A DNA stretch of 64,000 nt from Owenweeksia hongkongensis DSM 17368 (GCF_000236705.1 NC_016599.1:3720001-3784000), one strand, 5' to 3'; shown: positions 7,841 to 15,846, numbered from the stretch's first letter. Numbers and translations are program-made. The notes: a model not told the origin generated them from the letters alone.

Positions 7841-8425
7841 ATGTGGAAAGAGTTTAAACCCACCATTTTATTCCTTGCCAAGTTCTTTGGGATTTACTTT
7901 TTGTTTTCCATGTTATATGGATTTTACATCAGCAGCTACGATACATCTGATCCTCCACAAACAGACCCCATTACAAAGTACATTGCTGTAAACTGCGGTA
8001 AAACAGCTTCAATTTTAGGATACCAATTTCGGATTATAGAAGATGACCATGTAAATGCCGTGAACAAATCTGAGGTAACTTATGACAGTATTTGGCTGGA
8101 TAACAATTACGCTATTTCCATAGAGGAAGGTTGCAATGGAATTAACATCATGATTTTGTTTGTAGCTTTCGTAGTGGCTTTTGGAGGCAAATGGCTCAAT
8201 ATGCTTCTGTTCATTCCGGCTGGTTTGTTGTTTATTCACATTTCTAATATTGCCCGCCTGATGTTGCTCAGTTTACTCAATGTGGAGTGGGGGGGCGAAG
8301 CCTTCCACTTTTTTCATAAGTATGGTTTTACTGCGGTAATCTACCTTTCGGTGTTTTTGCTGTGGTACCTTTGGGTGGTTAAGTTTTCTGGAAAACAAGG
8401 AATGTCTTTAAAGAAAAAAGCATGA
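7841..8425 (+). CDS. xrtF: Exosortase family protein XrtF
   Basis: Integral membrane cysteine transpeptidase-like protein. The conserved exosortase triad is visible: EEGCNGINI with C98, HISNIARLM with R139, and FHFFHKYGF with H156/H159, each at the edge of a membrane helix. I start at ATG 7841 (194 residues); a TTG at 7835 would overlap the stop of the upstream gene and adds only two residues. Exosortases cut proteins with a C-terminal sorting tag (PEP-CTERM-like) and act with exopolysaccharide loci. The XrtF branch is typical of Flavobacteriia and is paired with the small membrane protein that follows, with a 4-nt overlap. No protein with an obvious PEP-CTERM-like tail is in the window, so the substrate is unknown. 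Confidence 0.85.
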   Translation: MWKEFKPTILFLAKFFGIYFLFSMLYGFYISSYDTSDPPQTDPITKYIAVNCGKTASILGYQFRIIEDDHVNAVNKSEVTYDSIWLDNNYAISIEEGCNGINIMILFVAFVVAFGGKWLNMLLFIPAGLLFIHISNIARLMLLSLLNVEWGGEAFHFFHKYGFTAVIYLSVFLLWYLWVVKFSGKQGMSLKKKA

Positions 8426-8862
8426 CCCTTACCCGTTGGTTTTACATTGCACTTGGAGTGTCGGGGCTTTTTCTGGTTTACCTTTTTCAGGATTATCTGG
8501 ACTTTCACTCCATACTTTTTAAGGCTAAGCTTCCACAGAAACTGGATTATGCAACTTCGTATGCTGATACCGAAACTTTTCCTTTTGTAGTAAATAAAGT
8601 AGGGCGATACCTTTGTAATGACCTATTTTCGATAGCCATTATTTATGGGATTTTTGGTGAAAAGAAATACGCGCGCTTTGCCATGTACGTTATGTTCTTC
8701 GGGCTGCTTGTATTGTTGCCAATTTATCTTTGGCTATACCTGGCCCAGCCGGCAGGTTTTTCATCCATGATATCGCATTTGCATAGAGTGGTGATGAATC
8801 CGGTGCTGATGATGTTGCTCATACCGGCCTTCTTTTTTCAACGAAAAAGTCAAGTGCAGTAG
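8422..8862 (+). CDS. Exosortase F system-associated membrane protein
   Basis: A 146-residue protein with about four hydrophobic segments (roughly 5-22, 62-78, 85-108, 125-140) and no catalytic motif that I recognise. Its start overlaps the xrtF stop (ATGA). Families of this kind are found almost only directly downstream of xrtF in Flavobacteriia, so a shared complex or a role in folding or targeting is likely. The biochemical role is unknown. Family assignment rests on context, length and hydrophobic layout. Confidence 0.75.
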   Translation: MTLTRWFYIALGVSGLFLVYLFQDYLDFHSILFKAKLPQKLDYATSYADTETFPFVVNKVGRYLCNDLFSIAIIYGIFGEKKYARFAMYVMFFGLLVLLPIYLWLYLAQPAGFSSMISHLHRVVMNPVLMMLLIPAFFFQRKSQVQ

Positions 8863-8877
8863 TCATTAATTTTTACC

Positions 8878-8885
8878 TACTTTTG
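8878..8885 (+). promoter_or_regulatory. Candidate -7 element of the MacAB-type operon
   Basis: TACTTTTG matches TAnnTTTG and lies 47 nt before the ATPase start at 8933, just after the end of the exosortase cluster. No good TTG at -33 is visible. It marks a likely transcription break between the glycan locus and the efflux operon. Confidence 0.4.
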
Positions 8886-8932
8886 GTGAACCCAATTTCT
8901 GCTACTCTTGAAATTTCATTCAAAGTATTACT

Positions 8933-9625
8933 ATGATTGAACTTCAGGGGATTAAAAAATCCTACTATACAGGTGGAAAACCGTTGCAGGTTTTAAAAGG
9001 AATAGACCTCCATATAGGAGATGGTGAGCTGGTTTCTATAATGGGCTCTTCAGGTTCCGGTAAATCTACCTTGCTCAATATTCTCGGTATCCTCGATTCT
9101 TATGATGAGGGAGAATATACGCTGGCGGGCACTTCAATGAAAAAGCTTACAGAAACCAAAGCGGCACAGTATCGCAATAAATTTCTAGGCTTTGTATTCC
9201 AGTCGTTCAATCTTATCAGTTTTAAAAATGCCATGGAAAATGTGGCGCTGCCGCTTTATTATCAAGGTATAAACCGAAATAAGCGAAATGCTCTGGCCTT
9301 AGAATATTTAGAAAGTGTTGGGCTAAAAGATTGGGCGCATCACTTACCCAGTGAACTTTCTGGGGGGCAAAAGCAGCGTGTAGCCATAGCCCGTGCACTT
9401 ATCACTCAGCCTAAAGTATTATTGGCCGATGAGCCTACTGGAGCCCTGGATACAACTACTTCTTATGAGGTGTTGGACATTTTTAAAAGAATAAATAAGG
9501 AGCAAGGCATTACGGTGGTAATCGTTACTCATGAGCAGGATATCGCTGATATGACCGATAGAATTATTTTTATGAAAGATGGACTAATAAACAAAACTGA
9601 AAAGGTAGTGGGTAGTGGGTATTGA
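8933..9625 (+). CDS. ABC transporter ATP-binding protein, MacB/LolD type
   Basis: A 230-residue nucleotide-binding subunit that would power the two permeases downstream. Walker [10 protein letters not shown] (38-46), Q-loop Q90, signature LSGGQ (142-146), Walker B VLLADEP (162-168) and a switch histidine in VIVTHEQD are all intact. The closest groups are MacB and LolD ATPases, which work as mechanotransmitters rather than transport-cycle pumps. The last codons and stop lie inside the left arm of a perfect 20-bp inverted repeat, so the C-terminal residues VVGSGY seem to be set by the repeat and not by selection on the protein. The order ATPase, permease, permease, adaptor suggests one operon. 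Confidence 0.9.
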   Translation: MIELQGIKKSYYTGGKPLQVLKGIDLHIGDGELVSIMGSSGSGKSTLLNILGILDSYDEGEYTLAGTSMKKLTETKAAQYRNKFLGFVFQSFNLISFKNAMENVALPLYYQGINRNKRNALALEYLESVGLKDWAHHLPSELSGGQKQRVAIARALITQPKVLLADEPTGALDTTTSYEVLDIFKRINKEQGITVVIVTHEQDIADMTDRIIFMKDGLINKTEKVVGSGY

Positions 9626-9666
9626 GTACAGATTGTTCTTTTTCTTAATACCCACTACCCACTACC
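9604..9666. repeat. Perfect 20-bp inverted repeat that covers the ATPase stop codon
   Basis: The arms are 9604-9623 and 9647-9666, exact reverse complements built from the unit GTAGTGG (GTAGTGGGTAGTGGG...), with a 23-nt loop. Further CCACTAC units run on to about 9695. The left arm encodes the last residues of the ATPase. The hairpin would be very stable in mRNA and lies between the ATPase and permease genes of one operon. It could attenuate or protect the transcript, or be a mobile intergenic repeat. Confidence 0.8.
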
Positions 9667-9701
9667 CACTACTCACTACCAATTACCACTACCCAATACA
9701 G

Positions 9702-10934
9702 ATGTTCGATATAGACAAATGGCAAGAAATATTCACCACCATCCGTAAGAACAAGCTTCGTACTTTTCTTACCGGCTTTAGTGTGGCGTGGGGTATTATG
9801 ATGCTGGTTGTGCTGTTGGCAGCTGGTCAAGGTTTGCAAAATGGCGCCATGTCTGAGTTTTTGAGTGATGCCACAAATAGCCTTTGGGTAAATGGTGGAC
9901 GTACATCAGTGGCGTATAAAGGTTACAATTCCAACCGTCCCATTATTTTGAATAATACCGATTACAACCAAATTGTAAGAAGTAATCAGGATTTGGAGGA
10001 AACCTCAGGGAGTAAAAACTTTTGGGGAGCTGAGATAGTGTGGGGCAAAGAAGCTGCAAATTATGAAGTGCGATGTGTCCACCCCGAGCATCAGCGCCTG
10101 GAGCGAAATAATATGGTTTCCGGCAGATACATCAATCAGCGGGATATAGAGGAATTTAGAAAAGTGGCTACCATCGGTCGTAAGGTTTCCACCGACATTT
10201 TTAAAGGTGTGGATCCAATTGGGAAATACATAAGAGTAAACGGAGTATTGTTTGAAGTAGTAGGTGTGTATAGCGATGACGGAGGTGATGATGAAGAGGA
10301 TAATGTGTACTTGCCAATAAATGTTGGTCAACGAACCTTGAGTACCGATCCTGAAGAGCTAAATAGAATAATAGTAGCCTACAATGAGGATTATGATGTA
10401 GACGATAGCAAAGCGTTGGAAGCTCGTATAGTAAATGACTTGGCCGCACGAAAAGGCTTTGACCCCTCCGATAAAAGTGCCCTAAGGATATGGAATCGTC
10501 AGGAAAATATGCAAGAGGTAATTGGCGTGATTGGTGGAATAAAAATATTTGTTTGGGTAATTGGTATCGGAACCATCATAGCCGGAATAGTGGGTGTGAG
10601 CAACATTATGATGATAGTGGTAAAAGAGCGTACCCGTGAAATAGGAATTAGAAAAGCATTGGGAGCTACACCAAAGTCAATCATTGGATTGATTATTCAA
10701 GAGTCAGTTTTTATTACCACCTTTTCGGGATATGTAGGTTTAGTGTTGGGAGTTTTACTGGTGAGTTCTGTAGGTGGTGGTATTGACCATGACTTTTTCA
10801 AAAATCCGGAAGTAAACTTTAAAATAGCAATGATAACTCTAGGAATACTGGTGGTGGCCGGTGCTTTAGCGGGATTTTTTCCCGCGAGGAGAGCTGCACA
10901 CATTAGGCCTATTGAAGCATTGAGGGAAGAGTAA
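9702..10934 (+). CDS. ABC transporter permease, MacB-like (first of two)
   Basis: A 410-residue permease with one N-terminal membrane helix (about 18-40), a large periplasmic domain (MacB core-like, about 45-270) and three C-terminal helices, ending with FPARRAAHIRPIEALREE, the usual FtsX/MacB tail. I start at ATG 9702 (MFDIDKWQEIF), which aligns with the start of the sister permease (MDRDQWQEILV); an in-frame GTA/ACC-repeat extension to 9615 is repeat-derived and is rejected. It is similar in plan but clearly different in sequence from the next gene, so a heterodimer is likely. The substrate is unknown; no outer-membrane factor gene is adjacent. Confidence 0.87.
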   Translation: MFDIDKWQEIFTTIRKNKLRTFLTGFSVAWGIMMLVVLLAAGQGLQNGAMSEFLSDATNSLWVNGGRTSVAYKGYNSNRPIILNNTDYNQIVRSNQDLEETSGSKNFWGAEIVWGKEAANYEVRCVHPEHQRLERNNMVSGRYINQRDIEEFRKVATIGRKVSTDIFKGVDPIGKYIRVNGVLFEVVGVYSDDGGDDEEDNVYLPINVGQRTLSTDPEELNRIIVAYNEDYDVDDSKALEARIVNDLAARKGFDPSDKSALRIWNRQENMQEVIGVIGGIKIFVWVIGIGTIIAGIVGVSNIMMIVVKERTREIGIRKALGATPKSIIGLIIQESVFITTFSGYVGLVLGVLLVSSVGGGIDHDFFKNPEVNFKIAMITLGILVVAGALAGFFPARRAAHIRPIEALREE

Positions 10935-11028
10935 ACTAAAACTCGAAATACTAAAAACTAAACTCTAAAGAAATTCACAAACCACCAATGAAAAATCCAA
11001 AATCCAAAATCAACAATCGTAAATAGAA
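10935..11028. repeat. Low-complexity intergenic spacer with short direct repeats
   Basis: The spacer between the two permeases contains tandem AAAATCC units (near 10990-11010) and degenerate AAACTnnAAA units before them. It resembles the simple-sequence spacers seen elsewhere in this window (9604-9695, 13446-13516, 48959 and 49680). No promoter motif is clear. Confidence 0.45.
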
Positions 11029-12291
11029 ATGGATCGCGACCAGTGGCAGGAAATATTAGTAGTACTAGGGCGAAATAAACTTCGCACCTTCCTTACAGCC
11101 TTTGGTGTGTTTTGGGGAATATTTATGCTGGTGATAATGATGGGCAGCGGCAAAGGACTTCAAAATGGAGCCAGTGCCGGATTTGGAGGAACAGCTACCA
11201 ACAGTATTTTCATTTGGACACAACTTACGAGTATGCCCTATAAAGGCTTTAAGCGTGGTCGCAATTTTAACTTTAGAAATAGTGATGTGCCGGCTTTGCG
11301 AGCAGCTGTTCCGGATATTGAGGTGTTGGCACCGCGCTGCCAGGCCGGTGGACATAGGGGTTCTGCCAATGTAACACGTGGTGTAAAAACGGGGGCTTTC
11401 AACATTTATGGCGACTATCCTGAGTTTCAACAGGTGCAACCATCCGAAATGGTGCAAGGGCGTTTTCTGAACTATAATGATCTTCGCGATAAGCGAAAAA
11501 TATGTGTGATAGGAATGGAGGTGTACAATTCTTTATATACTTCGGGCGAAGACCCAATAGGCACCTACATAAAAGCACAAGGTATCAATTACAAGGTGGT
11601 GGGTTTATTTAAGAGTAAATCTGATGATCCCAACCGTTCGGAAGAGCAAGAAAAAGCCATTTACATTCCACTTACCACTTTTCAGCAGGCTTACAATTGG
11701 GGCGATATTATTGGTTGGTTTAGCATTACTAGTAAGGATGGAGTTTCAGTAACCGAAGTAGGCGATAAGGTAAAAAGTGTGTTGAAAGAAAGACATAAGG
11801 TAAATCCTGAAGATGACCAGGCGCTGGGTAGCTGGAACATGGAAGAAGCGTATAATCGTATGATGTCACTTCTTACCGGAATCAATCTACTGTCGCTTAT
11901 CGTGGGTACTTTAACGCTTTTGGCAGGGGCCATTGGTGTGAGCAATATTATGCTTGTAATTGTAAAAGAACGAACAAGGGAATTTGGAGTGCGAAGAGCA
12001 TTAGGAGCAACGCCTTCCAGCATTATGATTCAAGTGATTTTGGAGTCTGTGGTGCTTACCACTGCAGCTGGAATTATAGGAATCATCTGCGGGGTTTGGC
12101 TTTTAGAGCTTATCACCATGCTCATGAATAGCTTTTCGGAGCAATCCGGTTTTTTTAGAAATCCAGGTGTAGAATTATCTATCGTACTTACAGCATTATT
12201 TATACTTATTGTGGCAGGTGTGCTGGCCGGAATTATTCCCGCCCGAAAAGCGGTGAGTGTACGTCCGGTAGAGGCTTTGCGATATGAGTAA
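11029..12291 (+). CDS. ABC transporter permease, MacB-like (second of two)
   Basis: A 420-residue permease with the same layout as the preceding gene: N-terminal helix (about 18-40), MacB-like periplasmic domain, and three C-terminal helices that end IIPARKAVSVRPVEALRYE. Sequence near GxxxIGVSNIMLVIVKERTREFGVRRALGATP is the family hallmark. The two permeases share only the general pattern, so they are old paralogs kept together and probably form a heterodimer with one ATPase dimer. The start ATG follows an A-rich leader with no clear Shine-Dalgarno sequence. Confidence 0.87.
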   Translation: MDRDQWQEILVVLGRNKLRTFLTAFGVFWGIFMLVIMMGSGKGLQNGASAGFGGTATNSIFIWTQLTSMPYKGFKRGRNFNFRNSDVPALRAAVPDIEVLAPRCQAGGHRGSANVTRGVKTGAFNIYGDYPEFQQVQPSEMVQGRFLNYNDLRDKRKICVIGMEVYNSLYTSGEDPIGTYIKAQGINYKVVGLFKSKSDDPNRSEEQEKAIYIPLTTFQQAYNWGDIIGWFSITSKDGVSVTEVGDKVKSVLKERHKVNPEDDQALGSWNMEEAYNRMMSLLTGINLLSLIVGTLTLLAGAIGVSNIMLVIVKERTREFGVRRALGATPSSIMIQVILESVVLTTAAGIIGIICGVWLLELITMLMNSFSEQSGFFRNPGVELSIVLTALFILIVAGVLAGIIPARKAVSVRPVEALRYE

Positions 12292-12324
12292 ATTTATTAG
12301 AAACTAAACAAACACAAAGAATAG

Positions 12325-13413
12325 ATGAAGCGCTTTTTTCGAATTTCCCTTCTTGTCATCATTGCAGGAATTTTTATCTACACGCTATTTTATCTTTATC
12401 AAAAGTCACAAAAGCAGCCTCAAGTATTCACTACCGAGACTCCTTTTTATGGCGATATAATCAATAAGTCCGTTGCCACGGGAAGTATTATTCCACGGGA
12501 AGAAGTGGAGCTAAAACCACAGGTGAGCGGCATTATTACCGAAGTATATGTGGAGGCGGGAGACATAGTGACTACCAATCAGCAGATTGCTAAGATCAAG
12601 GTTATTCCGGATATGGTTTCCCTAAATAATGCTGAAAACAGGGTGGAAGTAGCTCAACTTGCGCTGGATAATGCCAAGATTGATTACGACAGAAATAAAG
12701 CCCTTTTTGATAAAAATGTAATCAGCACAAGCGAGTACCAGCGCATTGACCTTAGCTATAGAAATGCCAAGCAGGAGTTGGCTGCGGCCAAAGACAATCT
12801 TTCAATCATTAGAGAGGGAGCAAGTAAAAAAGGTGGTGAAGTAGCTCTGACTATTGTTCGGGCAACCGTGCCGGGCATGGTGCTGGATGTCCCTGTAAAA
12901 GTGGGAAATCAGGTAATTGAGAGCAATACCTTTAATGAAGGAACAAGCATTGCCACACTAGCCGATATGCAGGATTTGATTTTTGAAGGGAAAATTGACG
13001 AATCTGAAGTAGGGAAGATTAAAGAAGGAATGGACATTTTACTTACCGTTGGCGCTATCGAAAACAAGCAGTTTAATGCCGAATTGGAATACATCGCTCC
13101 AAAAGGAGTTGAAGAAAATGGTGCCATCCAGTTTGTAATTAAAGCAAAAGTGAAACTGGATTCAGCCGATTTTATTCGTGCCGGGTATAGCGCTAATGCA
13201 GATATCGTTCTTTCCAGAAAGGATTCGGTTTTATCTGTAAAGGAAAGCTTGGTACAGTTTGATGATGGTAAGCCCTATGTGGAAATTTCTACTGGCGACC
13301 AACAGTTTGAACGTAGAGATGTGGAGCTTGGTCTTTCTGATGGGATAAACGTGGAGGTGCTTAGCGGAGTAGAAGCTGATACCGAAATTAAGGTTTGGAA
13401 TAAAGCAGGGTAG
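12325..13413 (+). CDS. Periplasmic adaptor (membrane fusion) protein, MacA/HlyD-like
   Basis: A 362-residue adaptor that would connect the two permeases to an outer-membrane channel. It has an N-terminal membrane anchor (about 5-24), a lipoyl half-motif (VELKPQVSGIITEVYVEAGD, about 60-80), a coiled-coil hairpin (about 95-150, shorter than in E. coli MacA), the second lipoyl half with ATVPGMVLDVPVKVGNQV, then beta-barrel and membrane-proximal domains. It ends the operon 33 nt after the second permease. No TolC-like gene is present, so an outer-membrane partner would have to be encoded elsewhere. Export of a peptide, lipid or drug cannot be told apart. Confidence 0.87.
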   Translation: MKRFFRISLLVIIAGIFIYTLFYLYQKSQKQPQVFTTETPFYGDIINKSVATGSIIPREEVELKPQVSGIITEVYVEAGDIVTTNQQIAKIKVIPDMVSLNNAENRVEVAQLALDNAKIDYDRNKALFDKNVISTSEYQRIDLSYRNAKQELAAAKDNLSIIREGASKKGGEVALTIVRATVPGMVLDVPVKVGNQVIESNTFNEGTSIATLADMQDLIFEGKIDESEVGKIKEGMDILLTVGAIENKQFNAELEYIAPKGVEENGAIQFVIKAKVKLDSADFIRAGYSANADIVLSRKDSVLSVKESLVQFDDGKPYVEISTGDQQFERRDVELGLSDGINVEVLSGVEADTEIKVWNKAG

Positions 13414-13445
13414 GTTCAGTTTGCAATTTTTAGTTTAAAAGAATC

Positions 13446-13516
13446 AGTTGGCAGTTTGCAAAATAACAAGGGCTAAATTCCGGCAAGATAATTTTGCCAA
13501 CTTCCAACTGCCAACT
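13446..13516. terminator. Nested inverted repeat between convergent operons
   Basis: An 11-bp outer stem (13446-13456 AGTTGGCAGTT with 13506-13516 AACTGCCAACT) and a 7-bp inner stem (13458-13464 GCAAAAT with 13491-13497 ATTTTGC) lie between the stop of the adaptor gene and the stop of the convergent RHH gene. The place suits a bidirectional terminator, but there is no long T-run, so it could also be another copy of a hairpin-forming intergenic repeat. Confidence 0.5.
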
Positions 13517-13517
13517 A

Positions 13518-13667
13518 TCACTTCTTCGCTCTTCCCGCATCCTTTAGTGCTTTATTAATCAGCCATTCCAGCTGACCATTAGTACTGCGAAATTCATCCG
13601 CAGCCCATTTTTCCACGGCTTTCAGCATCTCTTCATCTATCCTCAGTGCAAAAGCTTTCTTAGCCAT
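13518..13667 (-). CDS. 49-residue ribbon-helix-helix protein, Arc-like
   Basis: A small gene below the usual length cut-off. The product begins MAKKAFALRIDEEMLKAVEKW, giving the short beta strand (KAFALRI) followed by two helices of the Arc/MetJ/CopG fold, with the second helix GQLEWLINKALKDA, and a basic tail. Such proteins bind DNA as dimers. The gene overlaps the 3' end of the preceding membrane-protein gene by 8 nt and is third in a minus-strand operon with an SPFH protein. It may autoregulate the operon. A solitary antitoxin is less likely because no toxin-like partner is seen. Confidence 0.8.
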   Translation of the reverse strand: MAKKAFALRIDEEMLKAVEKWAADEFRSTNGQLEWLINKALKDAGRAKK

Positions 13668-14160
13668 ATATTTCTTCGTTTTGCTCCCAGTTATTGTGTA
13701 TAAAACGCTTTACCATTCCGGGGCGGTTGATGCCAAATTTATACGTTCGGCCATCCCGTGTTTTTATTACCAAAGCTTTTTCAGGCCGCATCACATAGGT
13801 GCTTTTTCTTTGTAATGAATGCTGGTGGCCTAAGCCATCGGTCCAGCGATGGTCAGTTATATTCCATTCTTTAATATTGTCTGTAGGTATGGTTCTTTTC
13901 CTGTTAAAGAAGGCCTTGCTTTGGTATACTATTTTATTAGAATCCAGCTGAACCATTGTTTTTATCCTTAAGGAAATAAAGATGGGAAGTGATATGGCAA
14001 GACTGGTTGCAGCGATTGTCCATAAGTCATCTGTGGCAAACTCCTTCATTTGCGACCATCCAATAGCAAATAGAAGCAACGGAGTCAAGCCTAAAACAAC
14101 TATTAAGACTAGAGCTAGTTTGCCGTCTTTAAAACGCTGTATTTCTACCAGGCTTCTCAT
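13660..14160 (-). CDS. Small membrane protein with a PH-like cytoplasmic domain
   Basis: The 166-residue protein has two hydrophobic helices (about 15-36 and 45-65), then a soluble part with beta strands alternating charged and hydrophobic residues, compatible with a bacterial PH-like domain. I see no enzyme motif. It sits between the SPFH gene (2-nt gap) and the RHH gene (8-nt overlap), which suggests a three-gene unit acting at the membrane. The family is not recognised with certainty; 'bPH-like' is inferred from hydrophobic layout. Confidence 0.6.
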   Translation of the reverse strand: MRSLVEIQRFKDGKLALVLIVVLGLTPLLLFAIGWSQMKEFATDDLWTIAATSLAISLPIFISLRIKTMVQLDSNKIVYQSKAFFNRKRTIPTDNIKEWNITDHRWTDGLGHQHSLQRKSTYVMRPEKALVIKTRDGRTYKFGINRPGMVKRFIHNNWEQNEEIYG

Positions 14161-14162
14161 TC

Positions 14163-15014
14163 TTAATTATAAAGTGTTCCGGTGTTTACCACAGGCGTTG
14201 CATTTTTATCTCCACAAAGCACCACCATCAGATTACTTACCATGGCAGCACGTTTTTCAGGATCAAGGTCCACAATATTCTTGGCGCTCAATTCGGCAAG
14301 AGCCATGTCTACCATACCCACGGCACCTTCTACTATTTTTAGTCTGGCTGCTACAATTGCGGTAGCCTGCTGACGCTGAAGCATTGCTCCGGCAATTTCA
14401 GAAGCATAAGCCAAATGATTAATTCGGGCTTCTATCACTTCAATACCAGCCATAGTTAGACGGTCTTGCATTTCGCGCTCCAGCTCATGGTTTATATCTT
14501 CAAGGCCGCTGCGAAGACTTACATCTGCTTCCTCATCGTCAAAAGTGTCATAAGGGTAAGCGCTGGCCAGTTTACGCACCGCAGTTTCGCTTTGTATCAA
14601 TACAAATTCCTCAAAGTCATTTACATCAAAACTTGCTCTGTAAGTATCCTTTACACGCCACACCAGCACCACACTTATCATTATTGGGTTACCCAGTTTG
14701 TCGTTTACCTTAATGGGTTTGCTCTCAAGGTTGGCAGCGCGCAGGCTTATCTTGCTTTTGGTGAAGAATGGATTTACCCAAAAGAAGCCGTTTTTTATAA
14801 CTGTCCCTTTGTAATCTCCAAATAGAACCAATACTAGAGCTTTGTTTGGGCTGACAACGGTAAAACCTACAATGTGCAGTAGCAGTATAGGTATCAACGC
14901 CAGAGCAAAAAGATTTCCCTCGGTAATCATAAAGATTCCGCCTGCAATAAGGAGTAAAGAAATGGCCAGGTGTAAATAACCTGATTGAGCAGATATAATT
15001 TTTTCTTCTTTCAT
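14163..15014 (-). CDS. SPFH/Band 7 (prohibitin-like) membrane protein
   Basis: A 283-residue protein with two N-terminal hydrophobic stretches (about 14-50) followed by a Band 7 domain: VVSPNKALVLVLFGDYKGT, FFWVNPF, then a long helical region with ERDMQDRL-like charges and the segment AGIEVIEARINHLAYASEIA typical of the family. SPFH proteins form large rings or scaffolds at the membrane and often act with proteases or partner proteins. Here the partners are a PH-like membrane protein and an RHH regulator. It is the first gene of a minus-strand operon, divergent from the YceI lipoprotein gene. Confidence 0.85.
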   Translation of the reverse strand: MKEEKIISAQSGYLHLAISLLLIAGGIFMITEGNLFALALIPILLLHIVGFTVVSPNKALVLVLFGDYKGTVIKNGFFWVNPFFTKSKISLRAANLESKPIKVNDKLGNPIMISVVLVWRVKDTYRASFDVNDFEEFVLIQSETAVRKLASAYPYDTFDDEEADVSLRSGLEDINHELEREMQDRLTMAGIEVIEARINHLAYASEIAGAMLQRQQATAIVAARLKIVEGAVGMVDMALAELSAKNIVDLDPEKRAAMVSNLMVVLCGDKNATPVVNTGTLYN

Positions 15015-15071
15015 TGGTTTGGTATTAAAATGATATCACAATAATACAAAATAAATTTTAACTATGAACTA

Positions 15072-15103
15072 TTGCATAGTCAGTGGCGTTTACTATATAT
15101 TTG
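15072..15103 (+). promoter_or_regulatory. Promoter of the YceI lipoprotein gene
   Basis: A TTG (15072-15074) and the -7 element TATATTTG (15096-15103) are separated by 21 nt, close to the Bacteroidota consensus. The start codon at 15148 gives a leader of about 40 nt, A/T-rich with an AATAAAACACAAACC stretch before the ATG. One of the better promoter matches in the window. Confidence 0.6.
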
Positions 15104-15147
15104 CACATTCATTGTTTAAACATTAATAAAACACAAACCAATACAAA

Positions 15148-15819
15148 ATGAAGTACTTAGGTAAATTTTTCGCAGCATCTGCAGTTCTTTTTGCTGTAGC
15201 TTGTAATAACGCTCCTACTGAAACTGTAGAAACCACAGAAGCAGAAGAGGTAGCAACCCCAGAAGTAACCGAAGCAACTTATGCAGTAGTAACTGACGGT
15301 GATGAAGTAAAATGGGAAGGATTCAAAACTTACAGTGATGGAAAGCACACCGGTGCTATTCAAGTTACTGAAGGACAATTGATGACTGAAGGAGGCAATG
15401 TAGTTGGTGGTTCATTCGTAATTGATATGAAATCTATCACTAACGATGATCTTCCTGAAGAAGGTGATTACAATCAAGCAAAATTAATCGGTCATCTAAG
15501 CAGTGCTGACTTTTTTGATGTAGCAAATCACCCAACTGCTACTTTTACTATTACCAAAGTAGAAGCAGCTGCTGAAGGTGAAGCTACTCACAAAGTAAGT
15601 GGCAACCTTAATATGAGAGGAACTGAAAAGAACATTACTTTTCCGGCTACCATCAATGTAGAGGATGAAATGGTAACTCTAACCACTCCAGAGTTTGTAA
15701 TCGATCGTACCAACTGGAACGTAATGTACGGATCAAAAAATCTAGAGAGTGTTGCTAAGGATAACCTTATCGACAACAACATTAAGTTAATGGTTGATCT
15801 TAAGGCTTCTAAGGCTTAA
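15148..15819 (+). CDS. YceI-family lipoprotein
   Basis: A 223-residue protein with a lipoprotein signal (KYLGKFFAASAVLFAVAC, Cys19 followed by NNAPTETVE). An acidic Thr/Glu-rich linker (about 22-45) leads to a YceI lipocalin-like domain: VKWEGFKTYSDGKHTGAIQV, then SFVIDMKSITNDDL, HLSSADFFDVANHPTATF, and LNMRGTEKNITFPATI. YceI barrels bind isoprenoid-like lipids. It has its own promoter and a strong terminator, so it is probably a single-gene unit with high expression. A second YceI protein without lipid anchor is at 44172. Confidence 0.9.
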   Translation: MKYLGKFFAASAVLFAVACNNAPTETVETTEAEEVATPEVTEATYAVVTDGDEVKWEGFKTYSDGKHTGAIQVTEGQLMTEGGNVVGGSFVIDMKSITNDDLPEEGDYNQAKLIGHLSSADFFDVANHPTATFTITKVEAAAEGEATHKVSGNLNMRGTEKNITFPATINVEDEMVTLTTPEFVIDRTNWNVMYGSKNLESVAKDNLIDNNIKLMVDLKASKA

Positions 15820-15846
15820 GAATCAGATGTTTGGTTAAATAGATAG

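Noticed and set aside
9604-9695. CRISPR-like array
   Set aside because: The GTAGTGG units are direct and inverted copies with no unique spacers and no cas genes nearby.
9615-9701. N-terminal extension of the first permease from 9615
   Set aside because: The 29 added residues are encoded by the GTAGTGG repeat and its loop, overlap the ATPase stop and break the alignment with the sister permease, whose start fits ATG 9702.
13518-13667. Toxin-antitoxin pair with the RHH protein as antitoxin
   Set aside because: The adjacent genes encode membrane and SPFH proteins and not a RelE/HigB/MazF-like toxin.
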